Shown here piece by piece: positions 1-11,500 of a stretch of 64,000 nt of DNA. The stretch is from contig JAOADJ010000033.1 of the NCBI GenBank assembly GCA_026417375.1, positions 62,001-126,000 on the forward strand, given 5' to 3'. The notes below the pieces were generated by a model. That model made no database searches. It saw only the letters and a list, made by a program, of their open reading frames with translations, and was not told where the DNA came from. The DNA comes from Melioribacteraceae bacterium (lineage in GTDB: Bacteria > Bacteroidota > Ignavibacteria > Ignavibacteriales > Melioribacteraceae). Position 1 is the first letter of the stretch, and each line of letters begins with the position of its first letter. The translations under genes were made by a program, and so were the position numbers.

Positions 1-32
1 ATTTTTCTTTTCATTTATTTACCTAAAATTTT

Positions 33-2111
33 TTATCTGATAATTGTAAACTTAACTATGTGATTTTCACCAGTTTTATGATCTGTAATTACAGCAATAT
101 AAATTCCACTTACAATTATTTGATTTGATGATGTAACCTGATACCAATATTCATCACCGCTACCATTTGTATGTTCAATGGTTTTAATTAATTCACCAAT
201 TTCAGAATAAATTCTGATTGTGCATTCACCAGGAATATTGTAGAAAGCAATTTTATCTTCATCAATTGTTCCGGGGAAACGAACTTTTCCTTTAGCTGAA
301 TAATTGAATGGATTTGGAACTATTCTTATATCTGTTAATTTTTCTCCAGCTTTACGTTTCAAATTTGCAGGATCATAAGTTTGAGTGTAATAACGACTAC
401 TTTCAAGTCTTGTTGCCGGAGTTCCAGGTCCTGCAGGTGTAGGGCTACCAACAGAAGTGATGTAATAATAATAATTAAAACCACGGACAACATTTTTATC
501 ATCATAACTTCTTGTAGATGCAGGCACTTCAGCAATCATTGTATAATTACTATCAACTTCACCTAAAGCACGGTAAATTCTGAATGCTGTTGGTGGATTC
601 GGATCGGTAGCATCAACATCCCATTTCAAAGAAATTCTATCTCCACCCGAATTAACTTCAAAAGTAGTTGGTGGCAAAGGTGGTTGTGGAATTTTCCAAC
701 CCGATTGAAAATTTTCTGTTGCACGTTTGAATGTTAGCATTAATGAATCTTTACCTGTTAATACAATTTTATTTTTATCTAACGCTGAGATTTGTCCTTT
801 TTTATATTTAACACCAACATCAACTTGTTGTTTTCTGCTAATTCCATTTGCCCCTTCAGCAATAACAATTCTGATACTTTGTTTTGGTCCAATAGTATAA
901 GGACCATAGGCATTATTAAATGAAATACCACCGGAAGCATTACCAATATTAGGAGCATTTTTTTGATTTGCGTAATCGCCACTTGGTTCAACAGCATCTG
1001 CATGTCTTGGAGAACGATGACCAAATGCCATCAAAGCATATTCTTGAGTCATTCTATCTGTATTATAAGCATTTGCACCAGCTAATAACATTGGATGATC
1101 AGAGTTTATATAATCTGTTGTTCTTGGTTGAGAAGGATCATCTACTTTTTCTGTTGCCGATTTATCTGCATAAAGAGTTACAACACCAATAAACTGAGTA
1201 GCTCCTAATCTACCAATTGTATCTGCTTTATTATTGTAAATTGCTGCATTAGCATTTAACGCCCAGATTGGTCCACCAATGTTGTCATATGCAACATCTT
1301 TTCCCGGAAAGAATCCATGCCAAGAAAATTGTGCTCTAAATCTTTCATTAGGTGGATCTGTTTTAACACCATCACCACGAGCATCATTCATTGTATTAAT
1401 TCCCCAACCTGAAGCATTTCCAATTACATAACGTGTTGATTGATTTATTGAATTTCTATAAGTAAACCAGAAATAAACATCTTTTAATGTTGTGTTTGGT
1501 AACTCAATTTCAGAATCAGCATCTGTATTTCCGGTATTTGTAAATGTGTATTCATATACTATGTAATTATCATGATACTGTTGAGAGAATTGGAAAATTT
1601 TTCTTGTAACTGTAATACCTAATTGTGAATTAACAACATTTTCAATTACTCTGTCATAAGGTAATGATTTATCTATTTTATCAATATCAACATTTTTTTG
1701 GAAAGACAAATTTCCATCAACAAATACATTTGGTTTATCAAATTTTGAAATAAGCTGATGTTTAACCGGATAAAAAGGATAGAATTGTGGAGTACGTGGT
1801 CCTACTGTACAAACTTTAAATGGGTAATAAGTACCTTTTTCGTCAGTAAAATCTTTAGCACCAATCCACATTCCACGAGCTGCTTGCATATCCTGATAAT
1901 TATAAATTGCCGGCCATTGCATACCATACTGTTGTCTTCTTACCGGACCAGCTTCTTCTAATTCTGAACCAATTTCAGAATACCAGCTATGAAGCGAACC
2001 AGCATTCATCCAAATGTTTTTAAATTGTGCAAAGTTTGTAAACTGAATTGATAAAGATACAATCATCAGCAGTGCAAAATTATTTTTTATACTATATAAT
2101 ACTGATTTCAT
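33..2111 (-). CDS. Secreted protein with fibronectin III domain and T9SS-type C-terminal domain
   Basis: A 692-residue exported protein. The N-terminus (about residues 1-28) is a hydrophobic signal peptide ending in NFAQ. The central 400 residues match no enzyme family I recognise. A fibronectin type III-like module lies at about residues 470-570, and the last 85 residues (from the IVPNPFN stretch to the end) look like a type IX secretion sorting domain, so the protein is expected on the cell surface or outside. It starts 14 bases after the TonB receptor stop, behind a GAGGAAAC ribosome binding site, so it is the second gene of that operon. By analogy with other FCB bacteria it may be the partner of that receptor; this is inference, and no substrate can be read from the sequence. 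Confidence 0.8.
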   Translation of the reverse strand: MKSVLYSIKNNFALLMIVSLSIQFTNFAQFKNIWMNAGSLHSWYSEIGSELEEAGPVRRQQYGMQWPAIYNYQDMQAARGMWIGAKDFTDEKGTYYPFKVCTVGPRTPQFYPFYPVKHQLISKFDKPNVFVDGNLSFQKNVDIDKIDKSLPYDRVIENVVNSQLGITVTRKIFQFSQQYHDNYIVYEYTFTNTGNTDADSEIELPNTTLKDVYFWFTYRNSINQSTRYVIGNASGWGINTMNDARGDGVKTDPPNERFRAQFSWHGFFPGKDVAYDNIGGPIWALNANAAIYNNKADTIGRLGATQFIGVVTLYADKSATEKVDDPSQPRTTDYINSDHPMLLAGANAYNTDRMTQEYALMAFGHRSPRHADAVEPSGDYANQKNAPNIGNASGGISFNNAYGPYTIGPKQSIRIVIAEGANGISRKQQVDVGVKYKKGQISALDKNKIVLTGKDSLMLTFKRATENFQSGWKIPQPPLPPTTFEVNSGGDRISLKWDVDATDPNPPTAFRIYRALGEVDSNYTMIAEVPASTRSYDDKNVVRGFNYYYYITSVGSPTPAGPGTPATRLESSRYYTQTYDPANLKRKAGEKLTDIRIVPNPFNYSAKGKVRFPGTIDEDKIAFYNIPGECTIRIYSEIGELIKTIEHTNGSGDEYWYQVTSSNQIIVSGIYIAVITDHKTGENHIVKFTIIR

Positions 2112-2125
2112 TGTTTCCTCAAACT

Positions 2126-5100
2126 TTAATTAATGTCAAAATTAAATCTTATTCCCCAAAAGATATTTCTTGGGTTTAAGAAACCTGTATATTCTAAATT
2201 TGGCATATCAATGTATGCTTTGTTTTTCATTACTTCATCAATTTTAGAATCGTCAACTTTATTCCATGTAGTGCCATTCCATTGATAATATTTTTTAGAA
2301 ACTTCATCATAATAAAATGCTCTTTGATTTGGTTTAGTAACTTTAGCCAAATCGTTTGCATATTCCAATGGTTGATATTCAACGCCTGGTTTTCTTATAT
2401 CACCAGGTTTATCATTGCCCGGGAAAAAGCTATAATTACGTGCGAACTCTCTGTATTTTTCCGGAAGATGAAGTGATTTCATGTAATAATCATAATCATT
2501 CAAATCAACAAAACCTGCTCTGTAATCAAGTTGTTTTAAGTTCAAGAAATTATAAACATCAGCAAATAATTCAATATTAAGTCTTCCAAAATTGATCGAT
2601 TTTGTAAATCTTAAATCAAAACTCCAGGTATCGGTCCACTGAATATTATTTTCAAAACCAGGTTTAACTCCACCAGGACCAGTCCATGAGAAATAAACAC
2701 CAGCACGCCAAGCTGCAAGAATATTCAATCTTAAATCTTCAAGAGGTTTGACGCCAAAAACTTCTGGTCCAAAATCCATTGGAGTTACAAAGTCAATATT
2801 TGCTCTTGCATAAGGACGTGGAATTGGCTTATTCTGTTCGAAGAATGATTTATTTCTAAGATTTTCTCTTTGAATAGCTGGATTTTCTGAATTACTGCTT
2901 AATCCAAAATTACCACTTGTTGAAACCTGATATGTATAATTAATGAAACCTCTAACCCATTCGCCTCTATTTTTTGTGAGTGTTATTTCAAATCCACGAA
3001 TGTCTTCATAGCTTTCTGGTTCAGGAATAGTATAACTTACAGAATTATCGCGACTTGTATATGTAACTAATCTCGGTTGTTCAGAAACATCTTTATAATA
3101 ACCGGCAATTCTTAACAAATATTCATCAAACAAATTATGTTCATATCCTAATTCATAAGCTATTGTTTTTGGTAAAGGATTATTTGGATTAGCTAAACGT
3201 GTAACAGCTTGTGTTACAGAACTTCTTCTTAATAAATATAAATTTTCTGGTGAAGGCATTGATCTAAAATGCCCATAGTTAAAAAACAATTTGCTATCAA
3301 CTGAAATCGGGAAAGCTATTCCCAAACGTGGGCTTACATTAACAATTTTTTTAGTTGGTTCTTTTGCTAAAATTGTATCAATACCTAAAGATTGTGCACC
3401 AGACAAAGCTTTATCGAATGGATTTCTTAAAACATACCAATCACCATTTGCATCACTATAATCAACTCTTAATCCAACATTTGCAATCATACCTTCAAAT
3501 TCAAGTTTATCTTGAATATATAAAGCACCTCTAATTGGATATGTATGCCATTTAGATTGGCTATTACTACTTGGTAAAGCTGGTTCAATTAATGCATAAT
3601 TTACATTATTATCAGTATAAACTAATTCAGCACCAGCTTTAATATTATTATATCTATCTAATTGGCTGACAAAATCAATTTTTGCTGACCATGTATTTAC
3701 TCTTGATGAATCGCGTGAGTTACTAAAACCAAGTCCCATATTCATTGAAGAACCAATTCCAGAACTTGTACCACTATAGTAGCCAAAAGGAGCTTCATCA
3801 AATTTAACTCCTCCAAAATCATATATTTTTTCTGTATTACGATAACCACCTGGGTTTGTATTATATTTTGTTCCAAATTCACTTATTGTTACATCATAAT
3901 AAGTTGTATTACTTAAAACGTGCGTAAATTTAATTCCAAAACCAGAGAGGTCTTTAAAAGTTGGTGCCCAATAATCCGTTGCATAAACACGGGCATCAAG
4001 ATAACTTGCACCCGAGCGTGTATCTAATTCACTAGCAATTTCACCGGCACTTCTAAAAATTCCAGGTCCACCACTTCTTGAACTTGTTGTTCCTTTTTGT
4101 TTTCCAATTAATCCATCAACAGATAACTTCATTCCATTGCCAATATTTGAAGTTAGTTTTAAAGAATAATTGAAATCGCGGTAAGCATTAGTTGAAAGTG
4201 GTATGTAATAAGCGTTTTGAGATGAACGATATGATGTAATAAATGTCATATCTCCAAGTTCTTTACTGATGAAAGGAACAGGTCCACTAAAACTCAAATC
4301 TGCATCATAATCTGGAATTGTTATATCAGTTTGTTTTCTATGTTGCCAAAGGAATAATCTTTTTGCTGCTTCAGGTGTTAAATCATTACCAGGATCGTTA
4401 TCAGAAATTAATTGTTGTGATACTACATTCCAACCACGGAAAGGTTGATATTGTCTTTTTGTATATTCATCCCAGTTTCCATTATCTGTACCAGTCCACG
4501 CAACTGCATCATCAATATAAGGTCTTATCCAATATGAATTAGGAGAGTTAACAGCATCGCCGAAATGTTTACGAGCTGGAGCTTTATATCTTCCGAGAAA
4601 TGATACAGAATATTTTTGTTTATCACCTTCTTTAGTAACAACATTAACTAATCCAGAACGGATATTTCCATATTCGGCATTGAAACCACCTGTTTGAACC
4701 TGAATTTCTTTAACGGCTGTAAAACTAATACCAGTATATGGTGTGTTATCTCTTTCATCGCGAAGAGTCATACCATTTACTACGAAAGCTGTTTGATCTA
4801 CACCACCACCACGAATAACAGGACCGGATGTTGTAGCCAATATTCCAGCTTGAAGATTTATAACACTTTGAACGCTAGCAACAGGTAAGTTCTGAATTTC
4901 TTCAACATTTAAATTAACACGGCTTGAAGAAACATCTTTTTGAACAATTGGTTGCTGAGCAACTACAATAACTTCACCTGCAAGAATTGCTTCTTCAGTA
5001 AGATTAATATCGAGGTTGGTCGTCTGGTCAATGTTAACACGAACATTTCTTATTGTTGCAGATGTGTAACCAACATAAGAAGCTTTAATGGTGTAGGTTC

Positions 5101-5305
5101 CGGGGGGCACATTCAAAATAACATAATAACCATCAATATTAGTTGAAGCGCCCATGTTAGTTCCAACGAGCATAACACTTACACCAATTAATGGATCTTT
5201 GGTTTTAGAATCTACAACTATACCAGAGATTTTTCCCGTTGTTTGAGCGATGATATTTGTAACAATAAACAAGGTGAGAATTGAGAGAAGTAAAAGTTTC
5301 CTCAT
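2126..5305 (-). CDS. TonB-dependent outer-membrane receptor with carboxypeptidase regulatory-like domain
   Basis: A 1059-residue outer-membrane transporter. A signal peptide (1-20) is followed by a carboxypeptidase regulatory-like domain at about 25-105 (GKISGIVVDSKTKDPLIGV), a plug domain at about 120-230 that includes VIRGGGVDQTAFVVNGM, and then a long beta-barrel rich in aromatic alternation. This architecture is usual for large SusC-like or uncharacterised TonB receptors of the FCB group. The start is supported by TTAGGAG 8-10 bases upstream. It heads an operon with the T9SS-sorted protein and has no SusD-like partner here. The T9SS-sorted GHL10 hydrolase lies upstream in the same orientation, suggesting uptake of cell-wall or other glycan fragments; the substrate is unproven. 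A TACC-N5-GGGT palindrome lies 65 bases upstream. Confidence 0.93.
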   Translation of the reverse strand: MRKLLLLSILTLFIVTNIIAQTTGKISGIVVDSKTKDPLIGVSVMLVGTNMGASTNIDGYYVILNVPPGTYTIKASYVGYTSATIRNVRVNIDQTTNLDINLTEEAILAGEVIVVAQQPIVQKDVSSSRVNLNVEEIQNLPVASVQSVINLQAGILATTSGPVIRGGGVDQTAFVVNGMTLRDERDNTPYTGISFTAVKEIQVQTGGFNAEYGNIRSGLVNVVTKEGDKQKYSVSFLGRYKAPARKHFGDAVNSPNSYWIRPYIDDAVAWTGTDNGNWDEYTKRQYQPFRGWNVVSQQLISDNDPGNDLTPEAAKRLFLWQHRKQTDITIPDYDADLSFSGPVPFISKELGDMTFITSYRSSQNAYYIPLSTNAYRDFNYSLKLTSNIGNGMKLSVDGLIGKQKGTTSSRSGGPGIFRSAGEIASELDTRSGASYLDARVYATDYWAPTFKDLSGFGIKFTHVLSNTTYYDVTISEFGTKYNTNPGGYRNTEKIYDFGGVKFDEAPFGYYSGTSSGIGSSMNMGLGFSNSRDSSRVNTWSAKIDFVSQLDRYNNIKAGAELVYTDNNVNYALIEPALPSSNSQSKWHTYPIRGALYIQDKLEFEGMIANVGLRVDYSDANGDWYVLRNPFDKALSGAQSLGIDTILAKEPTKKIVNVSPRLGIAFPISVDSKLFFNYGHFRSMPSPENLYLLRRSSVTQAVTRLANPNNPLPKTIAYELGYEHNLFDEYLLRIAGYYKDVSEQPRLVTYTSRDNSVSYTIPEPESYEDIRGFEITLTKNRGEWVRGFINYTYQVSTSGNFGLSSNSENPAIQRENLRNKSFFEQNKPIPRPYARANIDFVTPMDFGPEVFGVKPLEDLRLNILAAWRAGVYFSWTGPGGVKPGFENNIQWTDTWSFDLRFTKSINFGRLNIELFADVYNFLNLKQLDYRAGFVDLNDYDYYMKSLHLPEKYREFARNYSFFPGNDKPGDIRKPGVEYQPLEYANDLAKVTKPNQRAFYYDEVSKKYYQWNGTTWNKVDDSKIDEVMKNKAYIDMPNLEYTGFLNPRNIFWGIRFNFDIN

Positions 5306-5369
5306 ATTCGGAATCTCCTAATTTTCGGATTTAATTAATTAATAATAAAAAACTACTTTTGTTTCGAAA

Positions 5370-5385
5370 CTACCCAATAGGGTAG
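5370..5385. promoter_or_regulatory. Perfect inverted repeat CTACCC-AATA-GGGTAG, putative operator
   Basis: A 6-bp perfect inverted repeat around AATA, in the 137-base gap between the GHL10 gene and the TonB receptor start. The embedded TACC-N5-GGGT pattern recurs in the gap before the response regulator gene and, with one mismatch, before the divergent peptidoglycan operon. Palindromes of this shape are typical of NarL/LuxR-type regulators, and such a regulator is encoded at 7894-8532. Assignment as its operator is inference. Confidence 0.35.
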
Positions 5386-5442
5386 ATTTCTAATTTATAT
5401 TTTCAGACTTATTTTACATTAACTATTAATTAAAATACAACT

Positions 5443-7824
5443 TTACTTCACAATTACAAATTTTTTGATTGAAGTAAATTCATCTGCCTGTAATTTATAG
5501 AAATATACACCGCTTGAAAATCCATATTTTGTAATTGATAGCGAATAATTATAAAATCCTTGTGTTTGCTTTTCATTTATTAATACCGCTAATTCTCTAC
5601 CAAGTAAATCATAAACAGATAACCTGACATTACATTCTTTTGGTAATTGATATCTAATTATAGTTTCCGGGTTAAATGGATTTGGATAGTTTTGATATAA
5701 TAAAAATTCTGTTGGTAATGAAATTTCTTCAAGATGTGAAGGTGATTGTGTTTTGAATTTATATGGTTCAGCCAATTCACTTTTTCCAAATTGATTTGAA
5801 GCGAGAACAGACCAGGTATAAATTTTATTCTCTGCCAACTGTTTTTTAAATGTATAAAATGTATCAACAAGAGTTGTATCTAAAATTGTATTTGAAGGTG
5901 CAATTGAAAGACCATCAGCAACCTTTAAATTGTATTGCGATGCACTTTTAGATTTATTCCATATTAATTTTGGTGTTAAAGTTACATTTGTTGTTTTATC
6001 AAGTGGAGAAACCAAAGTTGGAGAATTTGGAAAACCAGTAGTAAAACTTCTTACATCCGAAAAAGTACTTTCGCCTGCTAAATTTGATGCTGATATTCTC
6101 CAGTAATATGTTGTCAACCCTTTAAATCCAGTTACAACTTTAAATGTATCAACAATACTATTTTGATTAAAAATAATATTTGTGAATTCTTTGTCACTTG
6201 CAATTTGTAATCTGTTATAGTTTGAATGTGGTGTATTTTCCCAAACAAATTTTATTGTATCTTTTTGATTAACTGCATTATTTGTTGGTAAAATTTGCAA
6301 TGGCTTTTGTGGTACTGAAACATTTACGGCAATAATATTTGAATTTGTACTTTCATTATAATTTCTATCTAAAGAAGTAACGGTAAAATATAGAGTGCCG
6401 GAAATGTTTTCTGAGGGTTTTAATGCTGCATAGTTTGTTCCAACTATGTTATAAAGATTATTTGATTTTTCTAAATCACCTTGTTGTAATGTTATTGAAT
6501 TAATTTTATATACTGCATACATAAAAGCTTTATCACCATCAGAAGCTTTAGAAGGTTCATTCCAAATTAAACCATAACCACGCGCACCAGCTAATTTATC
6601 CCAACGTAAATTAGTTGGTGGATTTGGTTTTATTTTATCTTTCCAATCCATTGTTGGAATTAATGCCGGATATTTATATAAACTATTTTTTAATGAATCT
6701 GTAAATTTTAATGTATTACCCGGAATATGTTTTGCACTAAATAAAACCATTCCACTTGTTTTTGAATAATTACGATTTGCTTTCAGTTGATTTGGCAATT
6801 CGGAATTAGTATAACTACTTCCATAAATATTTCCGGTGTAATGATGCCTGCCATAAAAATATGTTGAATCTGCCCACCAGGGCATTAATCTATTATAATC
6901 CTGACTTCCGCCAATTCTCCAATATAACTGTGGAATCAAATAATCAACCGTTCCTTGTTTTAACCATGCAATTGGGTCGGCATAAATAACATTATAAGCA
7001 TCCATTCCTGTAATTCCGGATGGAACATTATTTTTCCAAATACCGAAGGGACTAATACCAAACTTAATATGAGGTTTAACTTTTTTGATCGAATCGTTTA
7101 TAGCTTTCATTAAAATATTTACATTGTCTCTGCGCCAATCATCTTTGTTTTTAAATCCACGTGGGTCATTTGCAAAATCTTTATCATCATAAGCATTATA
7201 TGTTGTACTGGAAGTCATATTATCTGGTGGATATGGATAGAAATAATCATCAAAATGAACGCCATCAATATCATATCTTCTAACTATATCCATTACAACC
7301 TGAGTGTTATAATTTCTAACTTCTGGATTACCGGGATTTAGAATCCATAAATTTCCAAATTTCATAATCCATTCAGGTTTTGTATTAGAAATATGTGATG
7401 ATGCTCTTGTATAAGTTGAAGCCTGACGTGAACGATAAGGATTTAACCAAGCATGTAGTTCTAAACCTCTTTTATGTGCTTCTTGAATTGCAAATTCAAG
7501 CGGGTCAAAATTATCTGCCGGAGCTTTACCTTGCACACCAGTTAACCAATATGACCATGGTTCTATTGAAGATTTATAAAGGGCATCACATTCTGGTCTT
7601 ACCTGAAAAAAAACTGCATTTAAATTTGCATCTTTAATAGCATCGAGTAAATCTGTCAGACTTTTCTTTAATTCTGCAACTGATAAATTAGTAGATGAGG
7701 GCCAATCTATATTTGTAACACTTGCAATCCAGGTTGCTCTAAATTCTCTTTTGGGTAAAGAAGTTTGTGATAAAATTTGTGAAGTAAAAATAATTGTGAT
7801 AATAATAACTAATAACTTTTTCAT
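5443..7824 (-). CDS. GHL10 (DUF187) glycoside hydrolase-like protein with Fn3 repeats and T9SS sorting domain
   Basis: A 793-residue secreted hydrolase. A signal peptide (1-19) is followed by the GHL10/DUF187 TIM-barrel at about 24-400, carrying the family motifs FRATWIASVTNIDWPS, GVHFDDYFYPYP (paired acidic residues), SPFGIW and PQLYWR. Three fibronectin-like modules fill about 405-700. The C-terminus (NYPNPFNPETIIRYQL to the end) is a classical type IX sorting domain. The family includes E. coli DigH (YddW), reported to cleave peptide-free (denuded) peptidoglycan glycan strands. The catalytic domain is paralogous to the lipoprotein at 11850-13391, so the organism has one secreted or surface copy and one lipid-anchored copy near the same regulator pair. 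Substrate specificity is inferred from the family and the context. Confidence 0.88.
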   Translation of the reverse strand: MKKLLVIIITIIFTSQILSQTSLPKREFRATWIASVTNIDWPSSTNLSVAELKKSLTDLLDAIKDANLNAVFFQVRPECDALYKSSIEPWSYWLTGVQGKAPADNFDPLEFAIQEAHKRGLELHAWLNPYRSRQASTYTRASSHISNTKPEWIMKFGNLWILNPGNPEVRNYNTQVVMDIVRRYDIDGVHFDDYFYPYPPDNMTSSTTYNAYDDKDFANDPRGFKNKDDWRRDNVNILMKAINDSIKKVKPHIKFGISPFGIWKNNVPSGITGMDAYNVIYADPIAWLKQGTVDYLIPQLYWRIGGSQDYNRLMPWWADSTYFYGRHHYTGNIYGSSYTNSELPNQLKANRNYSKTSGMVLFSAKHIPGNTLKFTDSLKNSLYKYPALIPTMDWKDKIKPNPPTNLRWDKLAGARGYGLIWNEPSKASDGDKAFMYAVYKINSITLQQGDLEKSNNLYNIVGTNYAALKPSENISGTLYFTVTSLDRNYNESTNSNIIAVNVSVPQKPLQILPTNNAVNQKDTIKFVWENTPHSNYNRLQIASDKEFTNIIFNQNSIVDTFKVVTGFKGLTTYYWRISASNLAGESTFSDVRSFTTGFPNSPTLVSPLDKTTNVTLTPKLIWNKSKSASQYNLKVADGLSIAPSNTILDTTLVDTFYTFKKQLAENKIYTWSVLASNQFGKSELAEPYKFKTQSPSHLEEISLPTEFLLYQNYPNPFNPETIIRYQLPKECNVRLSVYDLLGRELAVLINEKQTQGFYNYSLSITKYGFSSGVYFYKLQADEFTSIKKFVIVK

Positions 7825-7893
7825 TTAGAACCTGTATTTAAATTTTTGGCAGTTAGTTAAACTTTGTTTTCTTTGATAAATGAATTTGTTCAA

Positions 7894-8532
7894 TTACCAT
7901 TTTGAAAGTATTCTAAGTTTTTGTCCTTTGTTAACAGCTTCAGCTCTACTATGAACATGTAATTTTTCGTATATACTTCTTATATGATATTTAACACCAT
8001 CAACAGAAAGAAATATTTCTTCAGCAATTTTTTTATACGATTTACCTTCAGCAAGAAGATTTAGTATTGTTTGTTCTTTTTCTGTAAGCATGTCATCTTC
8101 ATGCATTGGTTTAAATTTATGAAATGATTTTAGCACTCTTCTTGCAATTTGTGGAGTCATTGGAGAACCACCTTTAATTGCAAGCTTAATTGCTTCAACT
8201 AATTCTTCGGGGGATACAGATTTATGTAAATAACCAATTGCGCCTGCTTGAAGAGAACCAAAAATGCTTTTATCATCATCCTGAATTGAGATCATTATAA
8301 TTAAAACTTTGGGATTTATACCGGAAAGAATTTCAGCTCCTTTAATTCCACTTACTCCTTTCAATCCAATATCAAGCAAAATAACATCGGTTTTTTTTAT
8401 AATATCTTTTTCAATTGCTTCTTCGCAGGAACTAAAAGAACCGACAACCACAAAATCTTCTATTGTTGATAGGGTGGTTTCCCATGCTGTTCTTGCAAAA
8501 ATATTATCTTCAATTAAAGTAATTCTTACCAT
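7894..8532 (-). CDS. NarL/FixJ-family response regulator
   Basis: A 212-residue DNA-binding response regulator. The receiver domain (1-120) has the acidic pocket IEDN, phosphoacceptor Asp54 in VILLDIG, the switch region and a conserved Lys in YLHKS. The C-terminal LuxR-type helix-turn-helix at about 148-205 begins LTEKEQTILNLLAEGKSYK. It lies 63 bases downstream of the propeller histidine kinase on the same strand and is almost certainly its partner. It sits between two GHL10 genes and next to the TonB receptor and the divergent cell-wall operon, which are plausible targets. A TACC-N5-GGGT motif in the gap just upstream may allow autoregulation. Confidence 0.93.
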   Translation of the reverse strand: MVRITLIEDNIFARTAWETTLSTIEDFVVVGSFSSCEEAIEKDIIKKTDVILLDIGLKGVSGIKGAEILSGINPKVLIIMISIQDDDKSIFGSLQAGAIGYLHKSVSPEELVEAIKLAIKGGSPMTPQIARRVLKSFHKFKPMHEDDMLTEKEQTILNLLAEGKSYKKIAEEIFLSVDGVKYHIRSIYEKLHVHSRAEAVNKGQKLRILSKW

Positions 8533-8578
8533 ACAAAATTTTTTTTTGAAAAATGAACGAATTAATTAGAGTTATCAC

Positions 8579-8591
8579 TACCTACACGGGT
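8579..8591. promoter_or_regulatory. TACC-N5-GGGT motif, putative regulator site
   Basis: TACC at 8579-8582 and GGGT at 8588-8591, separated by five bases, in the short gap between the sensor kinase gene and the response regulator gene. It has the same pattern and spacing as the palindrome at 5370-5385. Low-GC background makes GGGT/ACCC pairs rare, but no genome-wide count could be done. Confidence 0.25.
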
Positions 8592-8595
8592 GAAT

Positions 8596-11500
8596 TTATA
8601 TTCTGAATGAAAAAAACCATTTTGTTCCTTTACCTAAAGAAGTTTCAAGTTTATATTCAGCTTTAAGTGCTTCGGCTCTTTCTTTTATATTTCTTATTCC
8701 ATTATTATAAATTTTAGATTCATTGTTAAAACCAATTCCATCATCTTCAATTATAAGTTCTAATTTTTGGTTATCCATTATGACTTTAATATTAACATTT
8801 TTACACTGAGAATGTTTTACAATATTTGTAATTGTTTCTTTACATATAAGCCATAGGTTTTGTCTTTTCTCCATTGAAATAGATTTATTAATAGTTTTTA
8901 AAGGTAATTCTATTTTATAATTAATTTCTTTAGTATCAAATAAATCGGAAGCATATCGATTAAGTTTTATAAAAAATTTATCTAATCCATCTTCATCAGG
9001 GTTGACTGTCCAAATCAAATCTTTAATTTTTTCTTGTGCATCGGATGAACTTTCTAAAATTAGATTCAGATATTTATTAGTATTTATGAAATCGTTGTTT
9101 TGAATTTCTTTTTCAATTGCTCTAACAAAATATTGAATACTTGAAAGTGTTCCACCAACTTCGTCATGTAGATTTCTGGCAATTTTAGAGCGGGTTCTTT
9201 CAATATCAACCAGTTTGTTTAATCGAATTTCATAAAAAATAAAAATTACAAAAAGAATAGCAACTACAAAGAGAGAGCGGAACCACCATGTTTGCCAATA
9301 AGGTGGTGTTATTATTATTGATAAAATTCTTTCGTCACTCCAAATTCCATCGTTGTTTGATGCTTTTAATCTTAATTTATATTTACCGGGATCAAGATTA
9401 GAAAATTTTGCTATGCGATTATTTGCATCTACAATTATCCATTTATCTAAAAAGCCTTCTAATTTATAAGCATATTTATTTTTTGATGGAATTGCATAAT
9501 GAAGAGCTGAAAATTCTATTCCAATAATTTTATCCCGATACGAAAGTGTAATTTCATTTAATTCGTTTATACATTTATTAATTGGTGAATTTTCGCCCGG
9601 AATAACTTCTTCATCCATTATTGTTAGTTTGGTTAAAGCTACAGTTGGTTTAAATTTATTTTCAATTATTTGATTTGGATAAAAACCAATTAAACCATTT
9701 GCAAAACCGAAATAAATTTTCCCGTCATAGTTTTTGATTGAAATATTTCCATTTAATTCTAACCCCGGAATTCCATCATTTATATCAAAATTTTTAAATA
9801 TTTTTTTCTTTGGATCAAATTTTGAAATTCCATCATTAGTTCTTAACCAAAGATTTCCCTCTTCATCTTCCTGAATACTATAGATTGAATTATCACTTAA
9901 ACCATCATTAGTTGTAAACTGCTCAAAATTATTTTTTTCGCGATTGAATTTATTTAATCCCTGATAAGTGCCAATCCATAAATCTCCATTTTTTGATTCG
10001 TAAATAGCATATATTCTATCATTCGAAATGGAATTTGTGTCATTGTAAATAACACGATAGTGTGTGAAAGTTTCATCTGCTTCGTTTAATAAATCGAGCC
10101 CGCCGAAAGTACCAATCCAAATTTTTCCAAATTTATCTTGTAAAACACAACTCACACGGTTATCACCCAAAGTTTTTAAGTTTGTTTCATTGTGTATAAA
10201 CCTTTTGTAAATATTTTTTTGTGGATCGTAGTAATTGAGCCCCCCTACCATTGTTCCAGCCCAAAATCTTTTTTGTTTATCTATATAAAACCATCGGATA
10301 TAATTATTTCCCTGAGTAGGTGTTCCATCATCAAAATATTGCACATTATGAAATTCATTTTTATTAGGTTCATAAAAATGTATTCCATTGTAACTTCCAA
10401 CCCATAAATAATTTTTTTCATCTAAATAAAAATTAATTGAATGGTTTAAAGAAATTTGTTTTTGATTTTGATTACTTCCAAAAATCTGAATTTTTCTATT
10501 TCTTGTTTTTGAAATAATATTTTTTCCGGGACCTGCCCAAATAATTTTTTCAGTTATAAATTCAGATGGAACAAAAATTTTGTTGTCTATCTTTTTTTGA
10601 TAATCTTGATTAAACAAAAGAATATCAAATTTCTTTTTATTTGTATCATATTTATTTAAGCCTACAATAGTACCAATCCAAATTACACCGGTTCTATCTT
10701 TGAATACTGAACGAATTTTATTGTCGTTTATTGTTTTTTGATTATTAGGGTTTGAATATAAATCTGTTTTAGCAAATGTTTTTTTATCGAACTTAAATAA
10801 TCCATTGTATGTAGCAACCCAAAATGAATTTTCATCTTCAAAAAGTTTCCGGATATTTAGATTGTCAGGTTTTAATGGAAAGTTGGGATCATTTTTAATA
10901 TTATAAAATTTTTTGTAATTTCTATCAAACAAATTAATTCCTACACCAAAAGTAGCAATCCAGAAATTTCCCTTTTCATCTTCAAGAAAATCCATCACCT
11001 GATTATGACTTAAACTAAATTTATCTTTTGGATTATATATAAAACGAGTGAAGTTATTTTCTTTTTCGTTAAATAAATTCATTCCATTATCAAATGTTCC
11101 GACCCATAAATTGTTAAATTTATCTTCATAAATAGCACTTACCATATTACTGCTAATTGAGTTTTTATCATTTTTGGAATTTTTAAAGTGTGTGAATGAT
11201 TCTTTTTGGGGATCAAAAATATTTAAACCACCGCCAAGTGTAGAAATCCAAATTCTATTTTTAGAATCGCGAAATATTTTATAGATATTATTATTGCTTA
11301 ACGAGTTATTTTTTTCATCATATTGATAACGTTTAAACTTTCCAGTTTTACTGTCAAATTTATTTAAACCGCCACCAAGTGTTCCGACCCAAATTATTCC
11401 ATTTTTATCAAGCAATAAAGAAAAAACGTGATTATAACTTAAACTAGTTGGATCATCTTTCTGATTTTTGAAATAAATAAAATTATATCCATCAAATCTA